From positions 1 through 64,000 of the forward strand of contig JAVTVY010019022.1 in assembly GCA_036873755.1 (NCBI GenBank): DNA of 64,000 nt, read 5' to 3'. This DNA is from Hanleya hanleyi (taxonomy: Eukaryota > Mollusca > Polyplacophora > Lepidopleurida > Hanleyidae). The number at the start of each line of letters is the position of its first letter. Position 1 is the first letter of the stretch. Under the pieces are notes generated by a model. It saw only the letters and a program-made list of their open reading frames with translations. It had not been told where the DNA came from and made no database searches. The translations under genes were made by a program, and so were the position numbers. Positions 37,850-50,515 of this stretch are shown piece by piece.

Positions 37850-40365
37850 TTAGATACTGGAATAATAGCCAGCAGTTTTGATAAAATTTATTAAGGACTT
37901 GAATACCTGTTTTCTAATGGGGGGCTTAGGATTTAATATCGCTTGTAATGTTAAGGGAGTGTAGAGTTTTTTTAATTCGTTTCTAAGTGCCTCGCGTTGT
38001 GGGTAGTGTTTTGGGCATTCAAGTAGGACGTGTTCTATTGTTTCTTCTACATTGTTGCATGCGGTACAGAGTGGGGAGGTGTTTTGCAGGAGCATGGACA
38101 GATGTGATTTAAGTCCGGTTTTGCCTAGTCTTAGTCTGGTGATTATGCGGTCATCACGTTTATCGTCTAACTGGAATCCCTGGACTTGTCTTTTCTCTCC
38201 ATCAAGGATCTTATGTAACCACCGTCCACGTTCTTCTTTGTTCCATTCCTTTTGCCACTTGCTGTCTATTTTGCGTCTAATGATAGTGTTGAGTTCTTTA
38301 TATCCTAATCCTATTGGCACATCGTGTGTAGTTTTAGCAAGACTGTCTTTGGCAGTTTTGTCGGCTGCTTCGTTACCTCTGATGTTGACATGCTAAAATG
38401 GCGTCTACACCCTCGTTGTGTATTTGTGTACATATACATTCTATTTTGTGTATGAGATCAGGTCTACTGTCAGATATAGAATTTTTGATGGATGTGAGTC
38501 CACTATTAAAGGGAGTCACTGAATATCACCGCGCGGATTGGTTTGTGCTCGATGATCCATTCGAGAGCCTTAATTATAGCAATCAGTTCACTAGTGTATA
38601 CAGACATATTGTCTGGAAGTTTGAAACCATTTTGTATGTTGAGCTCAGGTATAACAAAAGCTGATCCTGTGTTATTACTTGTGTTTTTCGATCCGTCTGT
38701 ATAGATTTTTAAGTAATTTTTCCAGTTTTGGTTGATATATTCAAGGGTGGTGGCTCTTATAAAGTCTGGGTTGTCCTTCTTTGTGAGGTAGTCGTGAATA
38801 CTTGTGTCCACGTGGGGCGACTCTAATTCCCAGGGTGGTCTAGTGATTTTGTCTGTGTCGCAGATGTGTGCGATGGGTATTTCGTGCTCTTGGAATAGGT
38901 TATTTACGGTGTAGCCGAGGGGGGCGGAGTCTTTTTCCCAGTTTTTCTTTAAGTATTCATATTCACTTTTATCTTCAAAAATTTTGTGGCATGGGTGATT
39001 ATCGCCCTTAGCTCTAGTTTTTCCTGCATATTTCAGGGACAGTTCCTCTCGTCTTAAATGTAAGGGTTTCTCATTGGTTTCTATTTGAAGACTACATAAG
39101 GCGGATCCCTTGAAGGCTCCAGTAGCTATTTTTAGAGCAGAATATTGGATGCTGTCTATTCTTTTTAGTTGTGTCTTACATGCTGATTGGTAGGCGATGG
39201 ACCCATAATCTATTTTTGACCTGATTAAGGTTTGGTATAATTTTATCGGACTATATTTACTCGCTCCCCAGTTTGTCCCAGACACACACCTCATGAGGTT
39301 CAGGTCTTTATTGCACCGGAGGACTAGTTGGTCGATGTGGTCTTTCCATGTGAGTTTTCTGTCAAAGATCATACCTAGGTATTTAACACTATTTCTGAAT
39401 TCAATTTTCTGACCTCCTAGTGTTAGTTAAACGTCAATGTGTTTATTGTTTGAAAATATAATGCCCGTTGTTTTTAGGGCAGAAAATTTGAAGCCCCATT
39501 TATCCGCCCAGCCGGTAATTGTATCTAGTGTATTTTGCATTATACCTGTCAATTTTTTTATGGAACGTGCGGTTTTCCAGAGGGCAGAATCGTCAGCAAA
39601 TAGAGACTGTTCTACTTCCGGATGTTTCGTGTTAATTTCATTGGCTATGCCATTGATGAGGATGTTAAAAAGGGTGGGGCTTATGACGCTTCCCTGAGGG
39701 GTACCGTTGTCTAATTCATGGTCGGTGGATAGGGTGTTTCCTATGCGAACTTTAAAATTTCTATTGTTTAGGAAGTTTTTTATCCAGTGTTGCATTCTTC
39801 CCTTAATTCCAAGTTCGCTTAATTGAATAATTATGCCGTCCTGCCATACAAGGTCAAACGCTTTTTCTATGTCTAGAAAGATACCTAGTGTGTACTGATG
39901 TTTGGCATTCCCCTTTTTTATCGAGTGTTGTAATCTGGCTATATGGTCTAATGTACTTCTGTTCTTACGAAAGCCGCTTTGGGTTTTGTTTAATAAGTTG
40001 TTGTTTTCCATATGAAATTCCAGTCTATTTTTTACCATGGTTTCCATTATTTTGCATAGATTTGAAGTGAGAGAAATTGGGCGGTAAGAGTTGCTGTCGG
40101 ATGGATCTTTACCTGGTTTTGGGATTGGGATAACGATGGATGTTTTCCATTTGCTTGGAAGTTGTTTGGTCTGCCAGCTGACATTAGTTAGTTTCAAAAT
40201 TAGCTTCTGTGTTTTATTTGGTAGGTGTTTAAGGATCGTGTATCCTAGTTTGTCTTCACCAGGTGAGCTCTCTTTTTTACAGTGTATAGCTTTGCGGTAT
40301 TCATTAATGTTGAAGTCTGCATTGAGATAGTTTTCTAAATGATCGTCCAAATCAACCTGCAGCAA
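37850..40365 (-). pseudogene. 5'-truncated non-LTR retrotransposon (RT + RNase H), decayed
   Basis: Reading leftwards from 40365: the reverse transcriptase, with PIPKPGKDPSDSNSYRPISL, the GFRKNRSTLDHI block, LDIEKAFD, NGTPQGSVISPTLF and the catalytic FADDSALW (39601-39612 region). An in-frame TAA follows near 39427, then the thumb region. RNase H is seen as LKIYTDGSK and later YTSELIAIIKALEW and VIFSDS. Frame disruption at about 38320-38506 is followed by a C-terminal part with a CxxC...HxxxxC zinc motif (CTACNNVEETIEHVLLEC) ending at 37850. No endonuclease or ORF1 is present, so the copy is 5'-truncated. RT plus RNase H suggests the I/Jockey-related group. Not functional. Confidence 0.88.
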
Positions 40366-40929
40366 GAAATATTACTGGTATCTTATTCTCCCTACTGCAG
40401 CAAAACTGGTTTAACCAGTGGGTGGCTTACACAATAGAACCAGAAGATAAACATGAGGTGCGTATTATGTCAGCTGATTGGCTAACTGGGCCAAAATTGA
40501 CAAACCAGAAGTGTCTATCACATAATCTGATTGGATATTTGGTCTTGTGAAAGGCCGCCATTGTCAACCATGACGTCATGTTATGTTGCACGCATGTTAA
40601 TCGGAATACGTTTTTGGCACATTTTCGGTAAAATTGCGGTACATTTGGTACATTTCCCGTTAACATGACACATTTTCGGGTAACAGATACATAGAAGCGT
40701 CATTTCCGACATTTAGTAGCCTACCGTCATTAAGAACTTCCGCGCCTACCATCTACAGGACACTTATTTTGCTGTCAACAGTTCACAATGAATCCGAAAT
40801 GACATCTTGAAGTTATTGTAGTCAAATGCAGAGATATTTTTAACTAGAATGAACATTTATTTAGAAATTTGCGTGTGAACTGGACCGGATTAGGCCTACC
40901 TTCGTGTTAATCAACTGGTCCTATTTGAC
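40366..40929. other. Intergenic DNA
   Basis: No supported gene between the LINE and the next repeat element. Confidence 0.5.
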
Positions 40930-41540
40930 AGCGAACATTTTTTTCTCTCTCATTGGTTCTTTTATTTTCATATTTTGCAAAGCCTGTACATGTTGGACGG
41001 ACTATTTTCATATTTTGCTTACACAAATAAGAGAAGGTCATTTGTTTGTTTTTGTTATCACTGACATATTATTCTAAAAAATTTTTTGCAAAGTCTGATC
41101 ATGTTGGACAGTCTATTTTCATACTGTACTTTAAAAAAAATAAAAAAAAAGTCATTTGTTTTATTTTGTTATGATGACATATTAAAAGGTAAAAATTTAA
41201 TTAAAATTTTGCCAATTCTGAACATGTTGAACAGTCTATTTTCATTTTTTTTTAAATTAAAAAAACCCATGTTTTATTATGTTATCATTAACATAATAAA
41301 AGGTAAAAAATTAATTAAAATTTTGAAAAGTTTGAACATGTTGAACAGTCTATTTTCATGTTTAAATTAAGGAAAAATCAGCTGTTTTATTTTGTTATCA
41401 CTGACATAGTAAAATGTAAACAATTATGTGGTAACAGTAAAATAGACTGGCCAACATATTCAGAAGTGTGCTATTGTACTTTACTTTGCAAAATATGAAA
41501 ATAAAATAACCAATGAACAAAAAAATTTGTTCCTTAATTT
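40930..41540. mobile_element. Inverted-repeat element with internal 115-125-bp tandem units
   Basis: Left end GAACATTTTTTTCTCTCTCA...TATTTTGCAAAG; right end CTTTGCAAAATATGAAAATA...AAAAAAATTTGTTC, inverted. Between them CATGTTG(G/A)ACAGTCTATTTTCAT recurs at about 40989, 41100, 41224 and 41336. Very AT-rich, non-coding. Confidence 0.65.
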
Positions 41541-43479
41541 TTCCTGAAATTTATTCATTTGTTTAAAATTTTCCTTCACACGTATTTGTTGGATATTCCC
41601 CAATCAAAATATATAGTTGGGGGTTCGTGGCCACTTTCGAAGTTAGCCCATTGGGCTCGTGTCCTTAAGGGCTACTGTCCGCATGCCTCTCATTACAATA
41701 TACATGTTTAAATTTTCTGTATGATCCCAATTTACCATTTTCGGAGGTATACACTCTGATGCCGGGAGAATGTATCAAATCTATACACACTGCCACGGGT
41801 ACCTCCAATTGGGCATCCTATTTGATCTATCACATTAAAACTGGGGGTTGTGGAAAATACCAATTGTTTGTCATGTCAAATTATGAGATTATTATTGTCG
41901 GTCACTAATCATCTCTTTCATTAAGTGTTCGGCCTAACTCCTTTTGTGCGCGAGCTATTCCTGACGTTGTCACTGTTCGTCCTTGTCGTGTTATGCCTGT
42001 AGGCGAATATTTCTCGACAGCTGACAGCAATTTCCTCTGACACCATTATTCGCTGTCAAACAACAGTGCCATCATGTCTCTTTTGTTCTACTTAACTGAC
42101 ACTCGTGAACTACCAGTACTTTTCGTATGCCACCTGAAGTTGTCCAACCTCCCCACAGCGCATGCTTCGTTTCACAGTCTCACGCTTCTTGGTCTTAGAC
42201 TGCAGTTAATCCTTGCTGATTTTGTCCGTTAGAAATTTCACAGCATATCTTTGATGGTGCTTTAAACGGAGAGTCGTCCATATTTCTGAAGTGTATACCA
42301 TCTGTAATTCCAGCAGAGACTTCAAGTTTTCCTGACCGGGATAGAATTGCTTCACTTTGGGGGCTATTTTTTTCAGAAACTGGCAGGACCGGTGGTGTTG
42401 GGTTGGCTGTTTTAAATGAACCCAGCTGCTAAGGTTGGCGGGACTTTCATATATCCCTGATCATTACCTCTCAAGAACTTAATCTTTGCTTATTGCAAGG
42501 CTGAATGGATTTTTACCTTGGGATGTTTGTGTATTTTTCTGGAATATTTTATTCTATTACAAAGCAAGTAAGGAAAACAATTGTACACTTACCTCACGTA
42601 TGTCCCACAATAGTGGAGTTCGGGTAACAATTTGGATTATATCGTACACAGAAAAAAAGACGGCTCAGTTTAAATCCCACCACTCAAACTTCGCAGTTCT
42701 GCACATGGGTGAACTACTTTTCGTATGCTTACACATATCATTGGGGAAAATGATCTCTAGAACATTTTATTTTTATCGTTGTAGTCAACCGAGATGCCTG
42801 ACATAGAATTTGAAAAATGCTCGTGAAGTTCGACAAACAGCGCTTTTAATATTTCATGATATCACTTACGGCGGTGTGCACTCGTGCATGAATTCTGTCT
42901 GCAAACCTGACTGGTGGTTAGGGTATTATTATACCGCAGTGAGGTGGTTGAATATTTCCTTTCTTCATACGTATACCGTTCTGTCATTTTGTATTTTGCA
43001 GCTGAAAAGGACGAGATAACTCACAATGAAGATGTATTGGTAACTGGTCTAATCGGATTCCATAACAGCAGCAAAAACATACTCAGCGGAGAGCAGTTCA
43101 AAGACTCCATATATCTTTTGTGAGGATTTCCATTGAGGATCGTATGGCGGTATCGAGACCGGACATGTGAGGAGATACGGAATTATCTCAGAACATGTTC
43201 AGAGTGATTAATGTCCCAAAAAGGAACGGCTTGAAGAATTTGTGAATTGTGTGTTGATCTGCTCCATCAGCCGATCTCATTCGAAGTGAAATAATTCACT
43301 GGATTGCCAGGGCGATAATTATGTGTATTATACGATAGAGTGATTATGTGAACCAGTCGCGTACACGTCTGGTTGAATTACGGAATATAATAAATTGTAT
43401 GAATTCAGGACGGAACACATCTAACGTTGGTTTACCGTCCCCAGTACAGATATAAACCCGGGAGCTGGAATTTATGTGT
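41541..43479. other. Intergenic DNA with a diverged dispersed repeat (about 42130-42800)
   Basis: CCTCCCCACAGCGCATGCTTC and GTGAACTACTTTTCGTATGC recur, more diverged, at about 53010-53190. No supported gene. Confidence 0.45.
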
Positions 43480-43880
43480 TAGGTATTCCAGCTGACGTCG
43501 CCTTCTCTCAGTCACGAAAACACGTATCTACAACTCACGTGACCTGAACGAAGTAAATTCTTAAGACGGATATTCAAATTGACGTCGTCTCAGTGGTTCG
43601 TCTCATCGCGCCAACACGGATATACGTATCTCATCAATACACCTGCCGTCGCTTTGTGAAATGGCGTTGATGGAAGTGGCATTTCATTGTTCCAGCTGAG
43701 ATCGCCGTGATAGTTGACGTCGGCTGCCTTCTTCCTCTGGTATAAAATTAATGTGACGGAGATTCCAGCTGTAGTCGGCTTGACACTTTTCCTCGTTTGT
43801 AAATAATGCCACATTCCAGCTAACGTCGGACTGCAGATCATCACTTCCCATCACGGATATTCCAACTGACATAACCTTGT
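43480..43880 (+). repeat. Array of ATTCCAGCTGACGTCG-like motifs
   Basis: Variants of TATTCCAGCTGACGTCG occur at about 43487, 43571, 43690, 43760, 43813 and 43858, at 45-120 bp intervals. Several contain the CRE core TGACGTC. The array ends some 300 bp before the putative first RIM exon. Confidence 0.55.
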
Positions 43881-44173
43881 TACTATTCAACTGTTTTCCG
43901 ATTGGAGACTCAAGATGGCGTCGCGTTATCCTGGATAATACGACACCGAGGCGCACAGATATTTCTGCTGGTGTTATCACGTGTCATAACTTGAAATTCC
44001 AAATATGGCGTATTAATGTGAATTTCTCATTTGGATTAACATGGAAATTAACAATAACCTGTTGTGTTTCGATGCTATCTGTCATTCAAACGCAAATCAT
44101 CAAAGGATTTACGCAAGACATTCTACATCCGGGGGAAACGAGATCTCAAAATGACCTTGATAGAAGGTATAAA

Positions 44174-44194
44174 ATGACATCAATAGTCAAAAAG
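44174..44194 (+). CDS. Putative first coding exon of the RIM/Fife gene
   Basis: ATG followed by six codons (MTSIVKK), ending exactly at a consensus donor AAG|GTAAGT in phase 0, which fits the phase 0 entry of the exon at 46911. The open frame extends further upstream without a stop, so an earlier start is possible. Assigned by splice compatibility only; a different first exon outside the window is equally plausible. Confidence 0.35.
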
Positions 44195-44829
44195 GTAAGT
44201 TTTAGAAAAGAATTATTGGATTCCGATTGAGTTATCTTATTCTTAATACCTGAACGCATGTTTCTATTCCGGTTTATTTATTTTCATGTTCTTTTTTTGG
44301 AATTATCAGATTGCCTGATAGATAATATATTTAAATATGGAAATTATGGAAGACTGCGTTCACTCGCTGTTTCCCCCTTTATACATTATATAGAGAGGAC
44401 ACGAAAATGCCACATTAATTTAGGTCTGAGAGTGCAGTATGGCGGAGTCATCAGAAGCCCCTTTGCTCTACAGTACTGTCTAATGCGAATTTGAATTCCA
44501 TCTCTAACTCAGTTATTTTATAGTGACACATTTGGTCTTATGACATTAACAACAGTACAAGTAAGCTGAATATCATTAAGATGTAGTATGCAAGTTTTCA
44601 AGTAAAAAAAAAACGACGCAGATTTTGGCCCAGTATCCATTCTCACATTGTCAGGTTTTGTAACCTCATAAAATGTCGGTGTAACACGCTCTGACTGCGT
44701 TGTGCTGAAACACGTGCCGCGCATGCGCATTCAGTCATTACCGATTTTGATAAGCACAGGAAGCATGTGTCTGCATACGACAGAGATGGGAAACACATCC
44801 AGGAAATGTTAGCCATACCTGACCTGGAT

Positions 44830-45090
44830 TTTTGTGGACCTGTGTGTGTGGGGGGGTGGGGGGGGTGGAGGATTTTCTTACCTCTTCAGATAGGGAGCTG
44901 AAAATTACCACTGTATACTCGTGGGTCAAGCTCTACCAGAAGATATAAAAATATCCAAGATGGCCACTGCGATAACATCACAGTGACGTCATTTTCAACA
45001 AAAGTATTTTTTGGTCGATTTTTCCAATTTTTTATTTACGTAATGTCTCAGCAAAAACTACATGATAAATTAGTAAATAATAATTTGATA
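44830..45090. repeat. Partial relative of the 10378-10908 element
   Basis: GGGTCAAGCTCTACCAGAAG, ATGGCCACTGC and TTTTTGGTCGATTTTT match the interior of that element; the ends are missing. Confidence 0.5.
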
Positions 45091-45479
45091 TCAAACACAG
45101 GAAGGAAGCAATCAGAGATTGCTCAATTGTATGCCCCCCCTTCCACTTTGATCCAACACTGCCCCGCCATTGTTCTGCATTTCTTTATTGGTTGGTGGAG
45201 GCCTAATTTGGATAATTATAAAAATTCTGTTTCAGTCACTTTTTTGCCATGCCTCACATAATACATATTCCAAGTATCAAGCAACAAGTGATAATACGAT
45301 GCTTCGATGCAAGATGGTCGCCAGGCCTTTCACCAACTCCGAAAATTTGACCTGGTTATGAGACCTACATTCCCTGGGAGTATATTGTGGTGAAATTATG
45401 AAGCGATCAGTGAACTTTGAATTTTGCACCCAATTCACTGTTTTTGGGGCAATTTCATACTTCAGGACCTATGTTCTCT

Positions 45480-46420
45480 GCTTTGGAATGTAACATATAA
45501 TATAGCCATTTTCCCGGTTCAAATCGGTTATGGACTGAGATCCAGCTTGGACAAATAAATATATCCCATTCACTTAGGTTTAAACAAAGGGCCATAACTT
45601 TTGAAAATATAACCGAAAACAGAGTAACTTCACGCTGCATACCTATGGGTCACTGACCACATATCATGCAAATTTCATACTTGTTTATACAATATTAACC
45701 GAGATCCAGACTTACAAATCCTAATTCACAAAGATTTGAAGAAAAAGGGCCATAACTCTTGAAAATATAGGCGAAATGTGGAGCAACTTCACGCCGCACA
45801 ACTACAGGGCACTGACCATATATTCTGCAAATTTCATAATTGTCCATACAATATTAACCGAGATCCAGCCCGGACAAGTTCCAATTCACAAAGATTTGAA
45901 GAAAAAAGGGATATAGCTCTTTAAAATATATGCGAAACGTGGAGAAACTTCACGCTGCACAACTATAGGGCACTGACCACACATCCTGCAAATTTCATAA
46001 TTGTCCATACAATATTAACCGAGATCCAGCCCGGACAAGTCTCAATTCATGAAGAATTCAGGAACAAAGGGCCATAACTCTTGAAAATATGAGCGAAACG
46101 TGGAGAAACTTAACGCTGCACAACTGTGGGTCACTAATTACCACATATCATGCAAATTTCATACTTGTCCATACAATATTAACCAAGATACAGCCCGGAC
46201 AAGTCCCATTCACAGAGATTTCAGAAAAAGGGCCATAACTCTTGAAAATTATAACGGAACTCGGAAAAAACTACGCTGCACAACTACGAGCCACTGGCCA
46301 CAGTCCATGCAAAGTTTCAATCCTGTCCATGAAATATTAACCGAGATATTGCCCGGACAAGATATTCGGACGGACAGACGGACGGACAAAGCGATGTTTT
46401 TTGTCCACATTTCCGGGTGG
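45480..46420 (+). repeat. 160-bp tandem repeat array (GGGCCATAACTC type)
   Basis: GGGCCATAACTCTTGAAAAT recurs at 45589, 45747, 45907 (degenerate), 46069 and 46230. Each unit carries ATGCAAATTTCATA, CCATACAATATTAACCGAGA and CCCGGACAAG. The array ends with a GACGGACAGACGGACGG run. Arrays of this composition are frequent in molluscan genomes (from memory). Lies in the first putative intron. Confidence 0.8.
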
Positions 46421-46910
46421 AAAAGCAGGAATTTTGGAGAAAAATGACGAAAACATCACTTTTCTGATATGTACAACAGAATACAATATCCTCAAATTTT
46501 ATTGTTCTTCCCCCCCCCTTCTTCTTCTTCTTCTTTTTCTGCCTCGCCTAAATCACAGCAGTTAATGGGACTGGTTAGTTTTTTATTGATATCTTTCGAT
46601 CTACTGGCGACAAAATCCTGAAATTAGTGTATGTCTGTGGAAAATATAACATCTTAAAACAGAAAATTTTATATAAGCGTAGTTTCACATTTTAATAGCC
46701 AAAATTGTTCACCTTGCTTTTCTAAACCAAGTTTAGCAGTCAGCATCTGGGTCAGCGAGCGGAAAATCGCGGATGCTGATTGGTGAGAGTAACACACCCG
46801 ACATGCGCGTCCTCGGCTATTGCGGGAGCCCTGGACACTGGTCGCCGGATACGAAATTTTAATTATCATATTTATTATCTTCGAGTCTTTGATATATAAT
46901 CTATTTCCAG

Positions 46911-47095
46911 GTGCTAAAAGCCGGTTATGGCAAACAAAACGACACGTCCAACTCTCTTCGCCCGCCTAAACCCGTAACTCCATTATGTCCGCCATCACCG
47001 GATCTGTCCAACCTAACGTCGGAGGAACTCAACATCCTTAACGAGGTCTTCCGGAGACAAGAACGTTTCGAAGAGGAAGAGAAAACACGAGTCAG
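46911..47095 (+). CDS. RIM/Fife-family gene, exon encoding the Rab-binding amino-terminal helix
   Basis: Acceptor CTATTTCCAG| and donor GTCAG|GTATAA bound a 185-nt exon (phase 0 in, phase 2 out). It encodes a Pro-rich lead-in and then PPSPDLSNLTSEELNILNEV and a charged helix ending EEEEKTRVR. This matches the DLSxLTxEE(x)xxI start of the Rab3-binding domain of RIM proteins, which tether synaptic vesicles at the presynaptic active zone. The junction codon with the next exon (AG|C) reads cleanly. The open frame continuing past 47095 is intronic. Confidence 0.8.
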
Positions 47096-47359
47096 GTATA
47101 ACGAGCAGAAAGTTTTGAGCTATCGCTATTGAATCAAGATGGAACCCCCAGGTCATGTACGTAAGGCGAGTCTAGATCAAGGCATGGACCGTCTCTGTTG
47201 TATCGGGCGACACTTCAGCATCGATAGTCTCAAGGCATATCTCATGATCGTCGCCCTCTGAAAATGTTCCAGATCACGGGGAATTCAACAGGTTTTCCTG
47301 CAGGAGCACTGCATGTCCATTTGTAGTTCGTAGTCTTATTCTCCAGCCTTTATCTACAT

Positions 47360-47983
47360 CACAGGCCCGCAAACCAAGAGTTTTGGGGGGTGTGGACGGT
47401 GGTATTACGGTGAAGTGTCGAAATATGGGGTCTCTATATATAACCTCATGCTTTATATAAAACTACAACAAGGTCTGAAACGCACTTTGGGTGAATGGAG
47501 AAATAAACGGTTTACCGCCAAACAAAATACATCAGCATATTCTGCAAGTATCACTTTTTCTATTCCCGTCGTCAAATTAGTAAATTTGTGCATTTTTTTC
47601 CTTTGCCGGACGATTCAAAATCCAACGTAACTGTCCATCCATCCCGGAACAGCGAGATCAGTAGCGACACGCCTCCGTCAAAGAAGTCACACACTGATCA
47701 GCCGACCAATCAGAATTGAGAACGAAGCCCGCCATAATCTCGCTGTTCCGGGATGGATGGACAGTTACGTTGGGTTTTGAATCGCCCGGTAAAAAATTGC
47801 ACAAATTTGACGACGGGAATATATAAAGTGATACTTGTAGAATATTTTGTTTGGCGGTAAACCGCTTATTTCGCGATTCACCCAAAGTGCGTTTCCCCTT
47901 GTTGTTTTGCATAAGCGGGGCTATATTTCGTCCCGTCTACACCCAGTCCACCCAAAATAAAACTCTTGTTTTGCGGGCCTGTG
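47360..47983. mobile_element. 624-bp hAT-like foldback MITE in a RIM intron
   Basis: Ends CACAGGCCCGCAAACC and, inverted, GGTTTT-side GCGGGCCTGTG; both arms extend far inward (AAGTGCG, GGTAAACCG, TCCATCCATCCCGGAACAGC and complements). An 8-bp target duplication ATCTACAT lies at 47352-47359 and 47984-47991. The 8-bp duplication fits the hAT superfamily. Non-coding; the frames inside are repeat-derived. Confidence 0.8.
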
Positions 47984-48278
47984 ATCTACATCATATGGCA
48001 GTTTTTATAGCCATTGGTAACTGGTGTAAATATGCCAAATGCATCAAAGTATAAAGGAAGAACCCTTGAAGCCACAGGAAAAAGGGGGATAGTACGAACC
48101 ACAAATTTTAGCGGAGAGTCACGGCTCAGTGTACCGGTCGGTCGGCCGATGCGAATCCTTTGCCGAATAATTAAAGTGAGAAAGGCGGCTCTGACATTCA
48201 TGAAACAATATTTGTCTCTCTACTGGCGATTTCGTACTCAACGTGCTCATCTATTTCCATTATCTCTCATCCTCTCAG

Positions 48279-48495
48279 CCAATTGGAGAAGCACATCCGG
48301 TCGTTCGAAGAACAAGTGCAGCAACAGGCCAGCGTCAAGACCAAGAGAATCCACGTGGATCTGCGGCTTTGTAGACTCTGCTACAAGACCAAGTTTGCAG
48401 ACGGAATAGGCCGAGTGTGTCACGACTGCAAACGACGTGTCTGCAACAAGTGTGGCTCCTTCACAAGACCGAAGTGGGACCAGAAACGGAATAAG
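48279..48495 (+). CDS. RIM/Fife-family gene, exon with first half of the FYVE-type zinc finger
   Basis: Acceptor TCATCCTCTCAG| and donor AATAAG|GTAGGT; phase 2 in, phase 0 out, consistent with its neighbours. After a helical segment (LEKHIRSFEEQVQQQ) it encodes CRLCYKTKFADG, then CHDCKRRVCNKCGSFTRPKW. KTKFADG between CxxC pairs is the signature of the RIM/rabphilin/Fife zinc finger. Three of the four CxxC-type pairs are here; the last comes from the exon at 56632. In RIM this finger binds Munc13 while the flanking helices bind Rab3/Rab27 (family knowledge). The 8-kb intron that follows is full of transposons. Confidence 0.88.
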
Positions 48496-48579
48496 GTAGG
48501 TGGTGCTGCTCCAACTAAGCCCGGTACTCACGACCAAGTTTTCCTTGTACAGTTTTCATGTATCCGTGTGATCGACTGA

Positions 48580-49067
48580 TAGCTAAGATTCATAGCGTCT
48601 CCCTTCCCTCCACGCTATGCCGACGACAAACACAGTGGTAAGTCGAACATCTCCATGGCGCACTTATTATTACCTTTGTGCCCTATTGGACCTTCATTAA
48701 CTTGAGAAGATGGGCCGCCATGAATAAAAATACAGAAATGGCAGACTAAATGGCCCTTCGTCGGTCATATATTAATTACAGACGTTAAAATTATCCCTAT
48801 GGAGCCTCAAAATCACCTGAAATCGAGGGTCAAGAAGATGGGCATTTCCGTCATAATAGACCCCGTGTCGTGTATACAGGGGATGATGATCACAACATCG
48901 ATTATGGTATTTTTATTCATGGTGGCCCTTTTTCGCAAGATAATGAAGATCCAATAGGGCGCAAAGGTATAATAAGTGCGCCATGGAGATGTTCGAGTTA
49001 CCACCAGGGAAATGTATTTGTCGTCGGCATAGCGTTGAGGGAAATGAGACGCTATGAATCTTAGCTA
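48580..49067. mobile_element. 488-bp foldback element with 9-bp target duplication (MULE-like)
   Basis: Begins TAGCTAAGATTCATAGCGTC and ends with the complement GACGCTATGAATCTTAGCTA-like arm; the arms match imperfectly over roughly 150 bp or more (ATCTCCATGGCGCACTTATT and complement). ATCGACTGA stands at 48571-48579 and again at 49068-49076. A 9-bp duplication with long inverted repeats is typical of Mutator-like elements. Non-coding. Confidence 0.82.
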
Positions 49068-49511
49068 ATCGACTGACCGGTATAGAATATTCTACATTTT
49101 CTCCAGTTAAGGTTTTTAGATCGTGTGTACGAGTAACCAATTTTAGGTGCTGGCAACACTCAGTCATACCCGTTTATTCTGGAATACAGAAGGATATCGC
49201 TGCCTTTGGCAACCGAAAATTGCTTTTCATACGGTCTCTTACAATGGAAATCTCAGCCATTCTGAACAATGTGCTATATTTTTGCAGTTCGCGCGGTGCA
49301 GAGGAGAGATTGACTTTGCTATGCGCTTGCGCAGCTCCTTTCTTAGACTTCTTTTTAACGACGACGTGTACACAGGTACAAATATTTTCGCCTGTGATAG
49401 ATGCATACTATTTTGGTTTGGCTGTGGGGGGATGAAATTTTGCCGTGTTTCGCAATACACACGAACCAGTGCACGTCGATCATTGTAAACTTGTGTTCCT
49501 GGCTTAATATA

Positions 49512-50457
49512 AGGTTAAGGATAGCTATCTCCTTAGAGGCAGTTTTTGCACCCCCATGACAATTTGTCGTCTGTATCAATAAATATACAAGATAACCATA
49601 ATAAACTGTATATTTTATGAAAGCATACATCGTAGGGATTCCAACTATATGATTTGTATAACTGACGCTGCTACTGTGTAGAAAATATTCCAAGTTTAAA
49701 ACATTAAAATGAAAACAATAGCATCCATTTTTCAATTGAAATTTCATGAAAACTGTTGGTCTTGTTTCAACTTTGATGGTATACCTTGGTAGGAGACAAT
49801 TCGAACTAGTAAGCTTTATCTCATTTTTTTAATTTTGGCCTGGTTTTGTTTTTATAACTATTTTACTAAAATAAATTGAAAAAAATGTACTTTTTTACGG
49901 TCGTTTGTCTTAAAAGTTGGATAATTAAAAAACGAAGCCGAACTTACAAAAAGTGAGATCAAGTTTTCTAGATCACCTTATAAGTAACAAGCATGCCAAA
50001 TATAAAAAGCGTAGCATGGATATTTTTCGAGAAATAAACGTTTGAATTTCGGATTTTGTACAAAAATGAAAGGCTAGAAATCGGGCAAAATGTGTCCAGC
50101 TATAGATCTGATGAATTAATCCCTATTTGTTGCTTGAATTCTATTGTCAAATACATTAATAAAGTCTAATGGGACCTACTCGAATTCCTGTTTATTCTGG
50201 ATAACTATATTACACTAAGTTTTTTTCATCAAGTCGGTTTAAAGTCCAATTTAAACTTAAAAAACCTGCTAAACTTGTTCACACGTGTGTAGATTACTTC
50301 ACGGCGGGTGTCTGAGTGAAGTGTCACTGTCATAATTAGAAACAAAAATAAGCATGTTTGCACGGTTTTGATCAGAAGGGGGTACATTAATGTAAATAAG
50401 TAGGACTAATAGATAATTAGCTTACCATAATACTGCGGAAATGAGTTTTGGGAAGGG

Positions 50458-50515
<58 letters not shown>

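Noticed and set aside
45480..46420. Possible CRISPR-like array
   Set aside because: Whole 160-bp units are repeated, without unique spacers between short repeats; ordinary tandem repeat in eukaryotic DNA.
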